From Rhizobium chutanense (GTDB taxonomy: Bacteria > Pseudomonadota > Alphaproteobacteria > Rhizobiales > Rhizobiaceae), in the NCBI RefSeq assembly GCF_002531935.1, contig NZ_NWSV01000006.1, positions 245,587 to 309,586 on the forward strand: a stretch of 64,000 bases of DNA. The letters are read 5' to 3'. The position numbers and the translations under genes are program-made. Positions within the stretch are counted from its first letter, which is position 1; every line of letters begins with the position of its first letter. Below, piece after piece: positions 49,096 through 56,595 of this stretch. The notes beneath the pieces are model-generated. The model searched no databases. It saw nothing but the letters and a program-made list of their open reading frames with translations, and was not told where the DNA came from.

Positions 49096-50757
49096 TCAAC
49101 CAAGCCTGATATAGGGCACGTCCTTCTTGACCACCTCATCCAGTGCCTCCTCGTAACCGGCATCGGCATACCGCATGACGCCTAGTGCGGTATCGTTGGT
49201 CAGCGCATGGTCGAGCCGTTCGTCGGCGGCATCGGTGCCGTCGGCGATGACGGTGACGCCGCAGCTTGTCATGTAGCCGGCATAGCCGCCGCCGCCGGAA
49301 TGGACGACGACCAGATCGGCCATCGACGAGCAGAGCATCATCGCGTCGATCAGCGGCCAGTCGGCGATGGCGTCGGAGCCGTCCTTCATCCGCTCGGTCA
49401 TGATATTGGGATGGGCCATGGCGCCGGCATCGAGATGGTCGCGGGAGAAGGCCACGGGGCCTTTGAGGTCACCGCTCGCCACCAGCGCGTTGACGCGCCG
49501 GGCGAGTGCCGTGCGTTCGCCATGGCCGAGCCAGGCGATACGTGCCGGCAGCCCCTCGAAGGGCACGTGTTCGCGCGCCAGCCGGATCCAGTTGGTGATG
49601 ATCTTGTTGTCGGGAAACATCTCGAGCAGCAGGTCGTCGATGCGGGCGATATCGCTCTCCTCGCCCGACAGCGCCATCCAGCGGAACGGGCCGATCGCCC
49701 GGGCAAACAGCGGCCTGAGATAGGCTTCGGTAAAGATCGGAATGTCGAAGGCGTTGGTGACGCCGCCCTCTTTCGCCTGGGTGCGGATCAGATTGCCGTT
49801 GTCGAAGACTTCCGAGCCACGCTTCTGGAATTCCAGCATCGCCGTGACATGCTCGACGATCGAGGCGCGGCTTGCCGCCATCAACTGGCCTTGGCCATCG
49901 TCGCGCAGCCCCTTGACCTGGTCGAGGTTCATGCCCTTCGGCAAATAACCATAAACGAGGTCATGCGCCGAGGTCTGATCGGTGACGATGTCGGGCACGA
50001 TGCCGCGCCGGGCGATCTCCGGATAGACCTCGGCCGCATTGCCGACGAGCCCGACGGAGAGCGCCCGTTTGTCCTTCACCGCGGCGTCGATCATTTCAAG
50101 GGCGGTGTCGAGATCGGACGCGATTTGCTGGAGATAGCCGATCTGCTGGCGCTTGCGGGCGCGTTCCGGATCGATGTCGACGCAGAGGATCGCAGCCCCC
50201 GCCATGCGGCCGGCGAGCGGCTGCGCCCCGCCCATGCCGCCGAGGCCGGCCGTCAGCACGAAGCGGCCGGCAAGATCGCCGCCGAAGCGCCGTTCGGCAA
50301 TGCGCATGAAGATCTCGTAGGTCCCCTGAATGACGCCCTGGCTGCCGATATATTGCCAGGCGCCGGCCGTCAGCCCGCCCCAGCAAATCAATCCCTTGCG
50401 CTGCAGTTCGTAGAACACCTCGGCCTTCGCCCATTGGCCGACGATATTGCAGTTCGCCATGATGACCAGCGGCGCCTTGGCATGCGTCCGCACCAGCCCG
50501 ATCGGCTTGCCGGACTGGATGAGCAGCGTCTGGTCCTCCTCCATCTCGGTCAGCGCCTTGACGATGCCCCTGTGCGCCGCCCAGCTGCGCGCCGCCTTCC
50601 CCAGCGCGGCGTAGACGATCAGATTGTCGGGATCTTCGCCAACGGCGAGCACATTTTCGAGGAGCCGCAACAGGGCCTCCTGTCGCCAGCCCTTGGCGCG
50701 CAGTTCCGGTCCGCCGGGAATGGGAAATTTCGGATGGCGTGGATTGGCCTTGGGCAT
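49096..50757 (-). CDS. Urocanase-family hydratase, probable thiourocanate hydratase
   Basis: A 553-residue NAD-dependent hydratase of the urocanase (HutU) family. The NAD-binding GLGGMGGAQP (171-180) and QGTYEIF are conserved. Two active-site stretches differ from true HutU: YGQMTAGSWIYIG is WGGLTAGAWQYIG at 126-138, and the HHGGGVGMGYS region is HSGGGGYAGYM. These changes, and the operon partners, suggest the substrate is thiourocanate from ergothioneine rather than urocanate. No HutI or HutG is nearby. It is the last gene of the operon. A plain urocanase remains possible. Confidence 0.8.
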   Translation of the reverse strand: MPKANPRHPKFPIPGGPELRAKGWRQEALLRLLENVLAVGEDPDNLIVYAALGKAARSWAAHRGIVKALTEMEEDQTLLIQSGKPIGLVRTHAKAPLVIMANCNIVGQWAKAEVFYELQRKGLICWGGLTAGAWQYIGSQGVIQGTYEIFMRIAERRFGGDLAGRFVLTAGLGGMGGAQPLAGRMAGAAILCVDIDPERARKRQQIGYLQQIASDLDTALEMIDAAVKDKRALSVGLVGNAAEVYPEIARRGIVPDIVTDQTSAHDLVYGYLPKGMNLDQVKGLRDDGQGQLMAASRASIVEHVTAMLEFQKRGSEVFDNGNLIRTQAKEGGVTNAFDIPIFTEAYLRPLFARAIGPFRWMALSGEESDIARIDDLLLEMFPDNKIITNWIRLAREHVPFEGLPARIAWLGHGERTALARRVNALVASGDLKGPVAFSRDHLDAGAMAHPNIMTERMKDGSDAIADWPLIDAMMLCSSMADLVVVHSGGGGYAGYMTSCGVTVIADGTDAADERLDHALTNDTALGVMRYADAGYEEALDEVVKKDVPYIRLG

Positions 50758-50781
50758 GGATATCCTCCTCGATCTCTCTCG

Positions 50782-51111
50782 TTATTTTGTCGGCAGGCTT
50801 TCCACATAGGCGAGCGCGGCATCGAGCAAACGCCGTCTCAGCGCATCGTCGCCGTAAACCTCGGCATTGGCCCGCACCCACCCATGCATCACCCGCTCGC
50901 CCATCAGCATTTGATTCACGCCCGGCAAGGCCAGCGCCCAGCCGTCATTGCCCTTGCCGAGGCGGACCAGCATGCCGTCGCTGCGGGCGCCGCAGAGAAG
51001 GTTGCCGTTCAGCAGGAAGGCGCGGCCGCCGAACATGGATTTCTCACTGAGGCCAGGCCGATCGCCGAGTTCGTCGCGCAGCAGTTCTTCGAGGCCTGGA
51101 TCGCGCGCCAT
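50782..51111 (-). CDS. TfoX/Sxy N-terminal-domain protein
   Basis: A 109-residue TfoX_N domain protein. KSMFGGRAFLLNGNLLCGARSDGMLVRLGK matches the family core. Family members include competence regulators, but stand-alone ones are not understood. It lies between the DUF917 gene (three-base gap) and the urocanase gene (24-base gap) in the catabolic operon, which is an unexpected partner. Confidence 0.85.
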   Translation of the reverse strand: MARDPGLEELLRDELGDRPGLSEKSMFGGRAFLLNGNLLCGARSDGMLVRLGKGNDGWALALPGVNQMLMGERVMHGWVRANAEVYGDDALRRRLLDAALAYVESLPTK

Positions 51112-51114
51112 GGC

Positions 51115-52212
51115 TCAGGCCCTCGCCGCCAGCGCATAACGGGCGATCTCGATCCCCATCGCCTGTTCGACGACGGGATAGACGCTCGGATCGAGCACGC
51201 TGGCCGAGAGCGGAATGATATCCATCGGCACATGCAGAATGAAGACGGGCATGCCTTCCCGAAGCTGGCCGACGCTGAGCGGTTCGCCCTCCGGCGACAG
51301 CGTGGTGATGACGGCGGGGAAGGTGGCGAGCCGTCCGCCATCGGCATCGTCCACCGCCATATATTCGTTCATCACATGCAGCGTCACCGATGTCTCGCCC
51401 GCGCCGACGGTGACCGTGCCGATGTCGAAGGCTTCCCTGGTGTAGACCACGTCCTTGCGGCTAATGAGGCCTTCGGCGAGCATATGGCCGCCCGTCGTCT
51501 TGCAGATCGCATCGATGACGGCTGATCCGCCGCGTTTCTCCGCGGCGATGATCGCCTCGCCGAGCGCAAGCGCCATCGAGATGCCGCCGAGTGCGGCATG
51601 GCTGCGGACATAGGAGGCCCTGAGCGGATTGCGGCAGCTGGCGATGAAACCGCCGGATTGATCGGCGGCGGCGCGCAGCACCGGCGAAATCTTCGCCGTC
51701 GCCCCCTTCACCACCAGCTCGATATAACGGTTCTCCGCCCGATTGCCGCCGACAGCCGTCTGGATCATTGGCTCCGGCGAACCGGCCATGCCGATCGAGC
51801 CCATGTCGCCTGTCGGATGAGCGCGGATATCGCCGACAGCATCGACCACCTTGGTGCCGAGGATCGCCGATGGCAACCAGCCGTTCAGCGTCGAGGATTT
51901 GCCGTTCTGGCCGATGATCAGCCCGGAGAGTTTTTCGCCGAGCGCCTCCTGTAAAAGCTGCACGGCCTTCACATAGTCGATGCCCTGCATTTCCCAGGGG
52001 GTGGTCGAGGCCGGCGCGCCGATCGCGGCTGCGGTGGCAATCCAGTCCTCGTCCTTCAGCTCGTCGATCGAGACCAGCTCCGGCTTGCCGACATTGACGG
52101 CGGCAAGCCCAAGCATCCGTCCGTGATCGGCCCAGCCGCCACCGCCGGCGGCATAGACGGAGCCGCCCTTGACGGCGGCTTCGACGTCTTTCTCAACCAG
52201 TATGCGTCCCAT
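51115..52212 (-). CDS. DUF917 protein, probable thiohydantoin desulfhydrase of ergothioneine breakdown
   Basis: A 365-residue DUF917 protein. The N terminus DVEAAVKGGSVYAAGGGGWADHG and the later GQNGKSSTLNGWLPSAILGTKVVDAVGDIRAHPTGDMGSIGM are family-like. DUF917 genes often neighbour hydantoinases. In the route described in Burkholderia sp. HME13 a desulfhydrase acts on 3-(5-oxo-2-thioxoimidazolidin-4-yl)propionate; I recall it as DUF917-related but cannot verify that here. The gene overlaps the carbamoylase gene by 20 bases. Confidence 0.72.
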   Translation of the reverse strand: MGRILVEKDVEAAVKGGSVYAAGGGGWADHGRMLGLAAVNVGKPELVSIDELKDEDWIATAAAIGAPASTTPWEMQGIDYVKAVQLLQEALGEKLSGLIIGQNGKSSTLNGWLPSAILGTKVVDAVGDIRAHPTGDMGSIGMAGSPEPMIQTAVGGNRAENRYIELVVKGATAKISPVLRAAADQSGGFIASCRNPLRASYVRSHAALGGISMALALGEAIIAAEKRGGSAVIDAICKTTGGHMLAEGLISRKDVVYTREAFDIGTVTVGAGETSVTLHVMNEYMAVDDADGGRLATFPAVITTLSPEGEPLSVGQLREGMPVFILHVPMDIIPLSASVLDPSVYPVVEQAMGIEIARYALAARA

Positions 52213-53473
52213 CGGTCCTCTCCTGATTCAAGCTCTCGTCCATCTCGCGCACCGCCTCGAACAGCACGGCAGCGCCGAGCGCGATATCGTCATTCTCGGC
52301 CCATTCGTCGGGGCAATGGCTGCGGCCGTCCCGGCAGGGCACGAAAATCATCGCCGCCGGCGCCACCTTGGCGATCCAGGCGGTGTCGTGTCCGGCACCG
52401 GAGGCCATGCGCCGATGTCTCGCGCCGACCCGGACGCAGGCAATCTCCAGCGTCGAAAGCAGCCCGGCATCGCCTGATGTCGGCAGATTGTCGGAAACCC
52501 GGTTCGGCGTCTCGATCGCCACGCCGTAGGCGGTCGCCAGCTTTTCGACATGGCCGTCGAGCCAGCGGCAGAAGGCGTCCATGTCGGCGCGGATTTCGGC
52601 GCGGCCATCGATCAGCAGCACCACTTTCGACGGCACGACATTGGCGGCATTCGGTTCGATCCTGAATTCGCCGACCGTCGCCGCGAAATGCCCCGGCGTC
52701 TTGGCAAGCTCGGCGGCGGCGTTGCGGATGTCGAGCACCAGTTGCGATGCTGCCACCAGGGCATCCGCCCGCCGGTCCATCGGCGTCGTGCCGGCGTGGT
52801 CGGCGCGGCCTTCGACAGTGATCTCGATCCGGGTGATGCCCGAGATCGCGGTGACGATGCCGATATCCTCCCTTTCGGCTTCGAGCACCGGTCCCTGCTC
52901 GATATGAAGCTCGAGAAAGCCCGCTATATCGGACCTCTTCTGCTGCATCAGCACATCGGGCTCGCCGCCCACCTGGGCGATACCCCGGGCAAGGTCGAGG
53001 CCGCCGCTGACGCGTGAAAGCCAGGCTTCCGGCAATTGCCCGGTCATGCCGCGGCTGCCGATGCAGGAGACGCCGAAGATGCTCACTTCCTCGGCGAGGA
53101 AATCGATGATCTCGAGATCGTGGTCGAGCTCGATGGCCTGGTCGCCAAGCGCCCGCGCCACCTCCAGTGCCGAGATCACCCCGGCAATGCCGTCGAAGCG
53201 GCCGCCGTCCGGCACCGTGTCGGAATGCGAGCCGAGCATGATCGTGCCGAGCCAGGGTTTGCGGCCGGTGCGCCGGCCGATCAGATTGCCGGCGGCATCG
53301 ATCCGCGTTTCCAGTCCCGCCGCCTTCATCCGCGCTTCGAGATAGGCCCGGCCTTCGAGGAAAAGCGGCGAGAAGGCACGCCGCGTCCAGGGATGGCCGG
53401 GCTCGGTGATTGCGGCGAGCGCCTCGATATCCCCGGCGATCCGGCCGGCATTGACGGGCAGATTGCGGCTCAT
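52193..53473 (-). CDS. M20-family N-carbamoyl-amino-acid amidohydrolase, probable N-carbamoyl-glutamate hydrolase
   Basis: A 426-residue zinc amidohydrolase of the allantoate amidohydrolase/N-carbamoyl-L-amino-acid hydrolase group. The metal sites are in GSHSDTVPDGGRFDGIAGV (about 82-100), FLAEEVSIFG (about 124) and LELHIEQGPVLE, and the dimer-domain residues in GHDTAWIAK. It would hydrolyse a carbamoyl amino acid to ammonia, CO2 and the amino acid. In this operon N-carbamoyl-glutamate is the expected substrate. It overlaps the amidohydrolase gene by 4 bases. Confidence 0.87.
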   Translation of the reverse strand: MSRNLPVNAGRIAGDIEALAAITEPGHPWTRRAFSPLFLEGRAYLEARMKAAGLETRIDAAGNLIGRRTGRKPWLGTIMLGSHSDTVPDGGRFDGIAGVISALEVARALGDQAIELDHDLEIIDFLAEEVSIFGVSCIGSRGMTGQLPEAWLSRVSGGLDLARGIAQVGGEPDVLMQQKRSDIAGFLELHIEQGPVLEAEREDIGIVTAISGITRIEITVEGRADHAGTTPMDRRADALVAASQLVLDIRNAAAELAKTPGHFAATVGEFRIEPNAANVVPSKVVLLIDGRAEIRADMDAFCRWLDGHVEKLATAYGVAIETPNRVSDNLPTSGDAGLLSTLEIACVRVGARHRRMASGAGHDTAWIAKVAPAAMIFVPCRDGRSHCPDEWAENDDIALGAAVLFEAVREMDESLNQERTDGTHTG

Positions 53474-54849
53474 GCGGACGCTCCCGCAATGACCTGGCGC
53501 GGTGGCGGCCGAACGAACCGCCCGCTGCCGGGCTCGGCCAGCACCTTCCCGCCCTCGGCGATCTTTTCGCCGCGGAGATAGGTGGCGGAGACGGTCCAGG
53601 GCAGGCGAATGCCGTTGTAAGGGCTCCAGCCGACGACATTGTTGCCGCTCGCCGACGCATCATAGATGCTGTCGCGCGGCTCCAGCACGGTGATATCGGC
53701 GTCTTTGCCCGGGGTCAGCGCGCCCTTGATATGGTCGAGCCGGAAATGCCTGGCCGGATTCTCCGCCATCAGCCGGGCTGCCCAGGTCAGCGGAATGCCG
53801 CGTTCGAGGGCTCCCTTCACGAAAAGCGGCACCATCACCTCGAGGCCGGGAACACCGGAAGCGTTGGCGAGCATGTCGGGATGGGTCTTGCGGTTCTCCG
53901 ACCAGCTGACGTGATCGGTCGAGACCAGCCAGACATCGCCCTCGGCCACCTTTCGCCAGAGCTTCTCCACCTCGGCGCGCGGCCGGATGGGCGGATTGAT
54001 CTTCGCCTTGCCGCCCAGGCGCTTCACGTCGTTTTCCTCGTCGAGCGTCAGGTAGTGGATGCAGCATTCGACGGTCGCGGCAAAGCCGTCGCGGCGATAG
54101 GCGCGGGCGATATCGTAGCCGCGCCCGAGCGAGCAGTGCACCACATGCGCCGGGCAGTGGGTCGCCGCACCTGTCTCGAAGATCGTGTGCATCGCCAGTA
54201 ATTCGGTAATCGGCGGCCGTGACAGGCCATGCGCCCGCCAGTCGGTGATGCCGCTCACCTTCACCTGCTCCATATAGCTGCGCACCGCCTCGTCATCCTC
54301 ATTGTGCACGCCGGCCGTCAGTCCCGTCGGGGCGATGGCCGCAAAGCAGGCGTCGAGCAGGGCCGGGGGAATGCGCGGAAAACGCTTGGGATCGGTGCCG
54401 AAGGTCGAGAATTTGAAGGCCGCCACACCGGCCTCGACCATTTCGGCAATCCGCGCCGGGCCTTCTTCCGGATCGATGGTGCCATAAAGCGCGAAATCGA
54501 CGCGTGCCTGCGGGCCGGCATGGTCGATCTTGCGCTGCACAGCCGCCGCCGAACAGACGAGATTGCCCTCGTCATAGGGCATGTCGACGATCGTCGTGAC
54601 GCCGCCGGCCGCCGCCGAGCGGGTCGACCAGATGAAATCCTCCTGGTCCTTCTGGGAAAGCGAATGCACCTGCGCGTCGATCGCGCCGGGCAGGATCAGC
54701 GCTTTGCCGAGCAGATGCCGTTCGCGCGCCGCAGGCGGCACGCCGAGGCCGACTTCGGCGATTTTGCCGTCGCGCACGGCGACATAACCCTGTTCGAGAA
54801 TGCGGTCCGGCAGCACCACCGTGCCCTGCAGAACGAGATCGAAATCCAT
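53470..54849 (-). CDS. Dihydroorotase/hydantoinase-family cyclic amidohydrolase with QxH metal motif
   Basis: A 459-residue cyclic amidohydrolase of the dihydropyrimidinase/allantoinase/hydantoinase group. The first metal motif, usually HxH, reads GAIDAQVHS, so the first His is Gln. The remaining ligands appear present: Lys in AAFKFSTFG, His in VHNEDDE, HVVHCSLG, and Asp in VSTDHVSW. It probably opens a hydantoin ring; hydantoin-5-propionate is the substrate predicted from the operon. The altered first ligand may mean one metal ion instead of two. Confidence 0.83.
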   Translation of the reverse strand: MDFDLVLQGTVVLPDRILEQGYVAVRDGKIAEVGLGVPPAARERHLLGKALILPGAIDAQVHSLSQKDQEDFIWSTRSAAAGGVTTIVDMPYDEGNLVCSAAAVQRKIDHAGPQARVDFALYGTIDPEEGPARIAEMVEAGVAAFKFSTFGTDPKRFPRIPPALLDACFAAIAPTGLTAGVHNEDDEAVRSYMEQVKVSGITDWRAHGLSRPPITELLAMHTIFETGAATHCPAHVVHCSLGRGYDIARAYRRDGFAATVECCIHYLTLDEENDVKRLGGKAKINPPIRPRAEVEKLWRKVAEGDVWLVSTDHVSWSENRKTHPDMLANASGVPGLEVMVPLFVKGALERGIPLTWAARLMAENPARHFRLDHIKGALTPGKDADITVLEPRDSIYDASASGNNVVGWSPYNGIRLPWTVSATYLRGEKIAEGGKVLAEPGSGRFVRPPPRQVIAGASA

Positions 54850-54870
54850 GCCGCTCTCCTTAAACTGAAA

Positions 54871-56457
54871 TCAGACTGCTACCGGCTCCCGGCTGGACAG
54901 CCGCTCCTCGATATCCTGCAGCGAGCCGAGCGCGAAGAAGTCGTCGAAGGAGGCGATCGGCACCTGCTCGGTCAGCTTCGAAAGGAAGTCGTCCGAGCCG
55001 AGTTCTTCCTCGATCGCCTCGACCTCGGCCGAAAGCGGCCGGTCGACGACATAGAAATCGGCATGTTTGCGCACGACCGCGTAGAGCATGGCGGCGACAC
55101 CCTTCGGCTCGTCGCCGAGAATATCGATTGCCTGGGCCGACAGCAGCGCCTCGAGGGCTGCGAGGCGCTTCAGCGCCCGCATCTGCCGGTCGAAACGTTC
55201 GATGACCAGTGGCAGGAAGGCCGCTTCGTCCTCAAGGCCCGCCGCGACGACCAGCGACTGCGCCGAGACGGGATTGGACATCGACAGCACGCGCGAGAAG
55301 ATCTCGCCGGCAAGCTTGATGATCGGCCCGAAACCGGTGGCGATCCGCCCCGGCGGCACCAGATTGACCGGCAGGTCGCGCCGCTGGCCGTTGCCGAGAA
55401 TGACGCAGCGGTTGAAGGCGTTGCGCGCCGCATGCGCCATGCAGAGTGCGGCCGATTCGAGCAGGATCGTCACATCGAGGGGCAGCGAACCGCCCGACGT
55501 CATCACCCGGCCTTCGACGACGACGGGATTGTCGTCCGAGCGCCCGGTGGCTGCCAGGATCTTGTGGCCGGTCGAAAGCAGGTTTTCGATCACCGCGCCG
55601 AACACCTGGGCGATCATGCGCAGGCTGAGCGGATCCTGCACATGCGTGGCCACCGGCCAGTTCCAGTCGTCGGAGGCGTTGCAGAGCCAGGCGCCGATCA
55701 GCGCCTCGCGCGCCGTGCCGACATGGCGCACCGCCTTCCAGGGATCGCGGGAGGCGCCGAGCGCGCCGGATGCCATCATCGCCGTCGCCAAGAGGACGCG
55801 GATCGAGGCCGCGGCATTGCGCGTCGTTTCCGCCGCCGCCGCAAAGCTCACCGCATTGATGCTGAGCGAGGCGAGGCTGTCGCGCGGCGCCATCCGCACC
55901 GGTTGCAGACCCGCCGCCCGGAAGGCGTCGGCCGCCTGCATGCGGTTGCCGCGATAGACTGCTTCGCCGACGCCGGTCAGCACGGCGCCGATCTGCCCCA
56001 TCAAGCCGATATCGGCGCAGCCGATCGAGCCGGTACGGCGCACGACCGGGATCAGGTCGGCCTCGAGCATGGTGATATAGGCCTGGATCAGTTCCGGCGT
56101 GCAGCCGACCTGGCCGGTCAGCGCCGTATTGACGCGGATCGCCATGGCATTGCGCACGACATTGCAGGAAAACGGCGTGCCGGTGCCGAAGTGATGGGCG
56201 CGTACCAGGCCGAGATTGAAAGTGTCGAGTTCGTCGGCCGACCACTCCACATCCTTCATGGCGCCGACGCCTGTCGTCGAGCCGTAGACCGGCATGCCGG
56301 AGGCAATCGCATCCTCGACGATCTCGCGGGCGATCGCGATGCGGGCCATGCCGGTCGCCGAAGCCGAAATCGTCACCTTGCCTGCGCCGATCGCTGCCAT
56401 CTCGGCAAAACCGAGCGGTTGTCCGGAAAGTTCGATGCCGGGGCGTTCCTGCTGCAT
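54871..56457 (-). CDS. Histidine ammonia-lyase homologue without the MIO triad, probable ergothionase
   Basis: A 528-residue protein of the HAL/PAL fold. The conserved Tyr loop is present (PVYGSTTGVG at 56-65), as are SDDNPVVV and QDPLSLR, but the last has Leu where HAL has Tyr. The position of the MIO-forming Ala-Ser-Gly reads GSIGCADIG (143-151), so the prosthetic group cannot form. HAL relatives lacking MIO, such as Treponema ergothionase, eliminate trimethylamine from ergothioneine to give thiourocanate. First gene of the six-gene operon. Confidence 0.8.
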   Translation of the reverse strand: MQQERPGIELSGQPLGFAEMAAIGAGKVTISASATGMARIAIAREIVEDAIASGMPVYGSTTGVGAMKDVEWSADELDTFNLGLVRAHHFGTGTPFSCNVVRNAMAIRVNTALTGQVGCTPELIQAYITMLEADLIPVVRRTGSIGCADIGLMGQIGAVLTGVGEAVYRGNRMQAADAFRAAGLQPVRMAPRDSLASLSINAVSFAAAAETTRNAAASIRVLLATAMMASGALGASRDPWKAVRHVGTAREALIGAWLCNASDDWNWPVATHVQDPLSLRMIAQVFGAVIENLLSTGHKILAATGRSDDNPVVVEGRVMTSGGSLPLDVTILLESAALCMAHAARNAFNRCVILGNGQRRDLPVNLVPPGRIATGFGPIIKLAGEIFSRVLSMSNPVSAQSLVVAAGLEDEAAFLPLVIERFDRQMRALKRLAALEALLSAQAIDILGDEPKGVAAMLYAVVRKHADFYVVDRPLSAEVEAIEEELGSDDFLSKLTEQVPIASFDDFFALGSLQDIEERLSSREPVAV

Positions 56458-56461
56458 ATGC

Positions 56462-56520
56462 CTATCTCCTGGAACAGGATGATTCTAGACCGGATCGGCC
56501 AAAATCTGAATCCCTGTTCT
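56462..56520. repeat. Possible dispersed rhizobial palindrome upstream of the operon
   Basis: GAACAGGATGATTCTAGACC...CTGAATCCCTGTTCT has arms GAACAGG/CCCTGTTC and resembles a repeat often seen between Rhizobiaceae genes. It lies directly before the first gene of the catabolic operon and could carry or influence its promoter. Confidence 0.45.
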
Positions 56521-56595
56521 GAATGCGAGACTAAGCGAGCCCTTCGTCACATGGGATATCCCAAATGCCGAACACAGCATGTGTTTGGCGGGCGC

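Noticed and set aside
49096..56457. An ordinary histidine utilisation (hut) operon
   Set aside because: The lyase lacks the MIO triad, the urocanase pocket is altered, and HutI, HutG/HutF and HutC are absent, while hydantoin-type enzymes are present.
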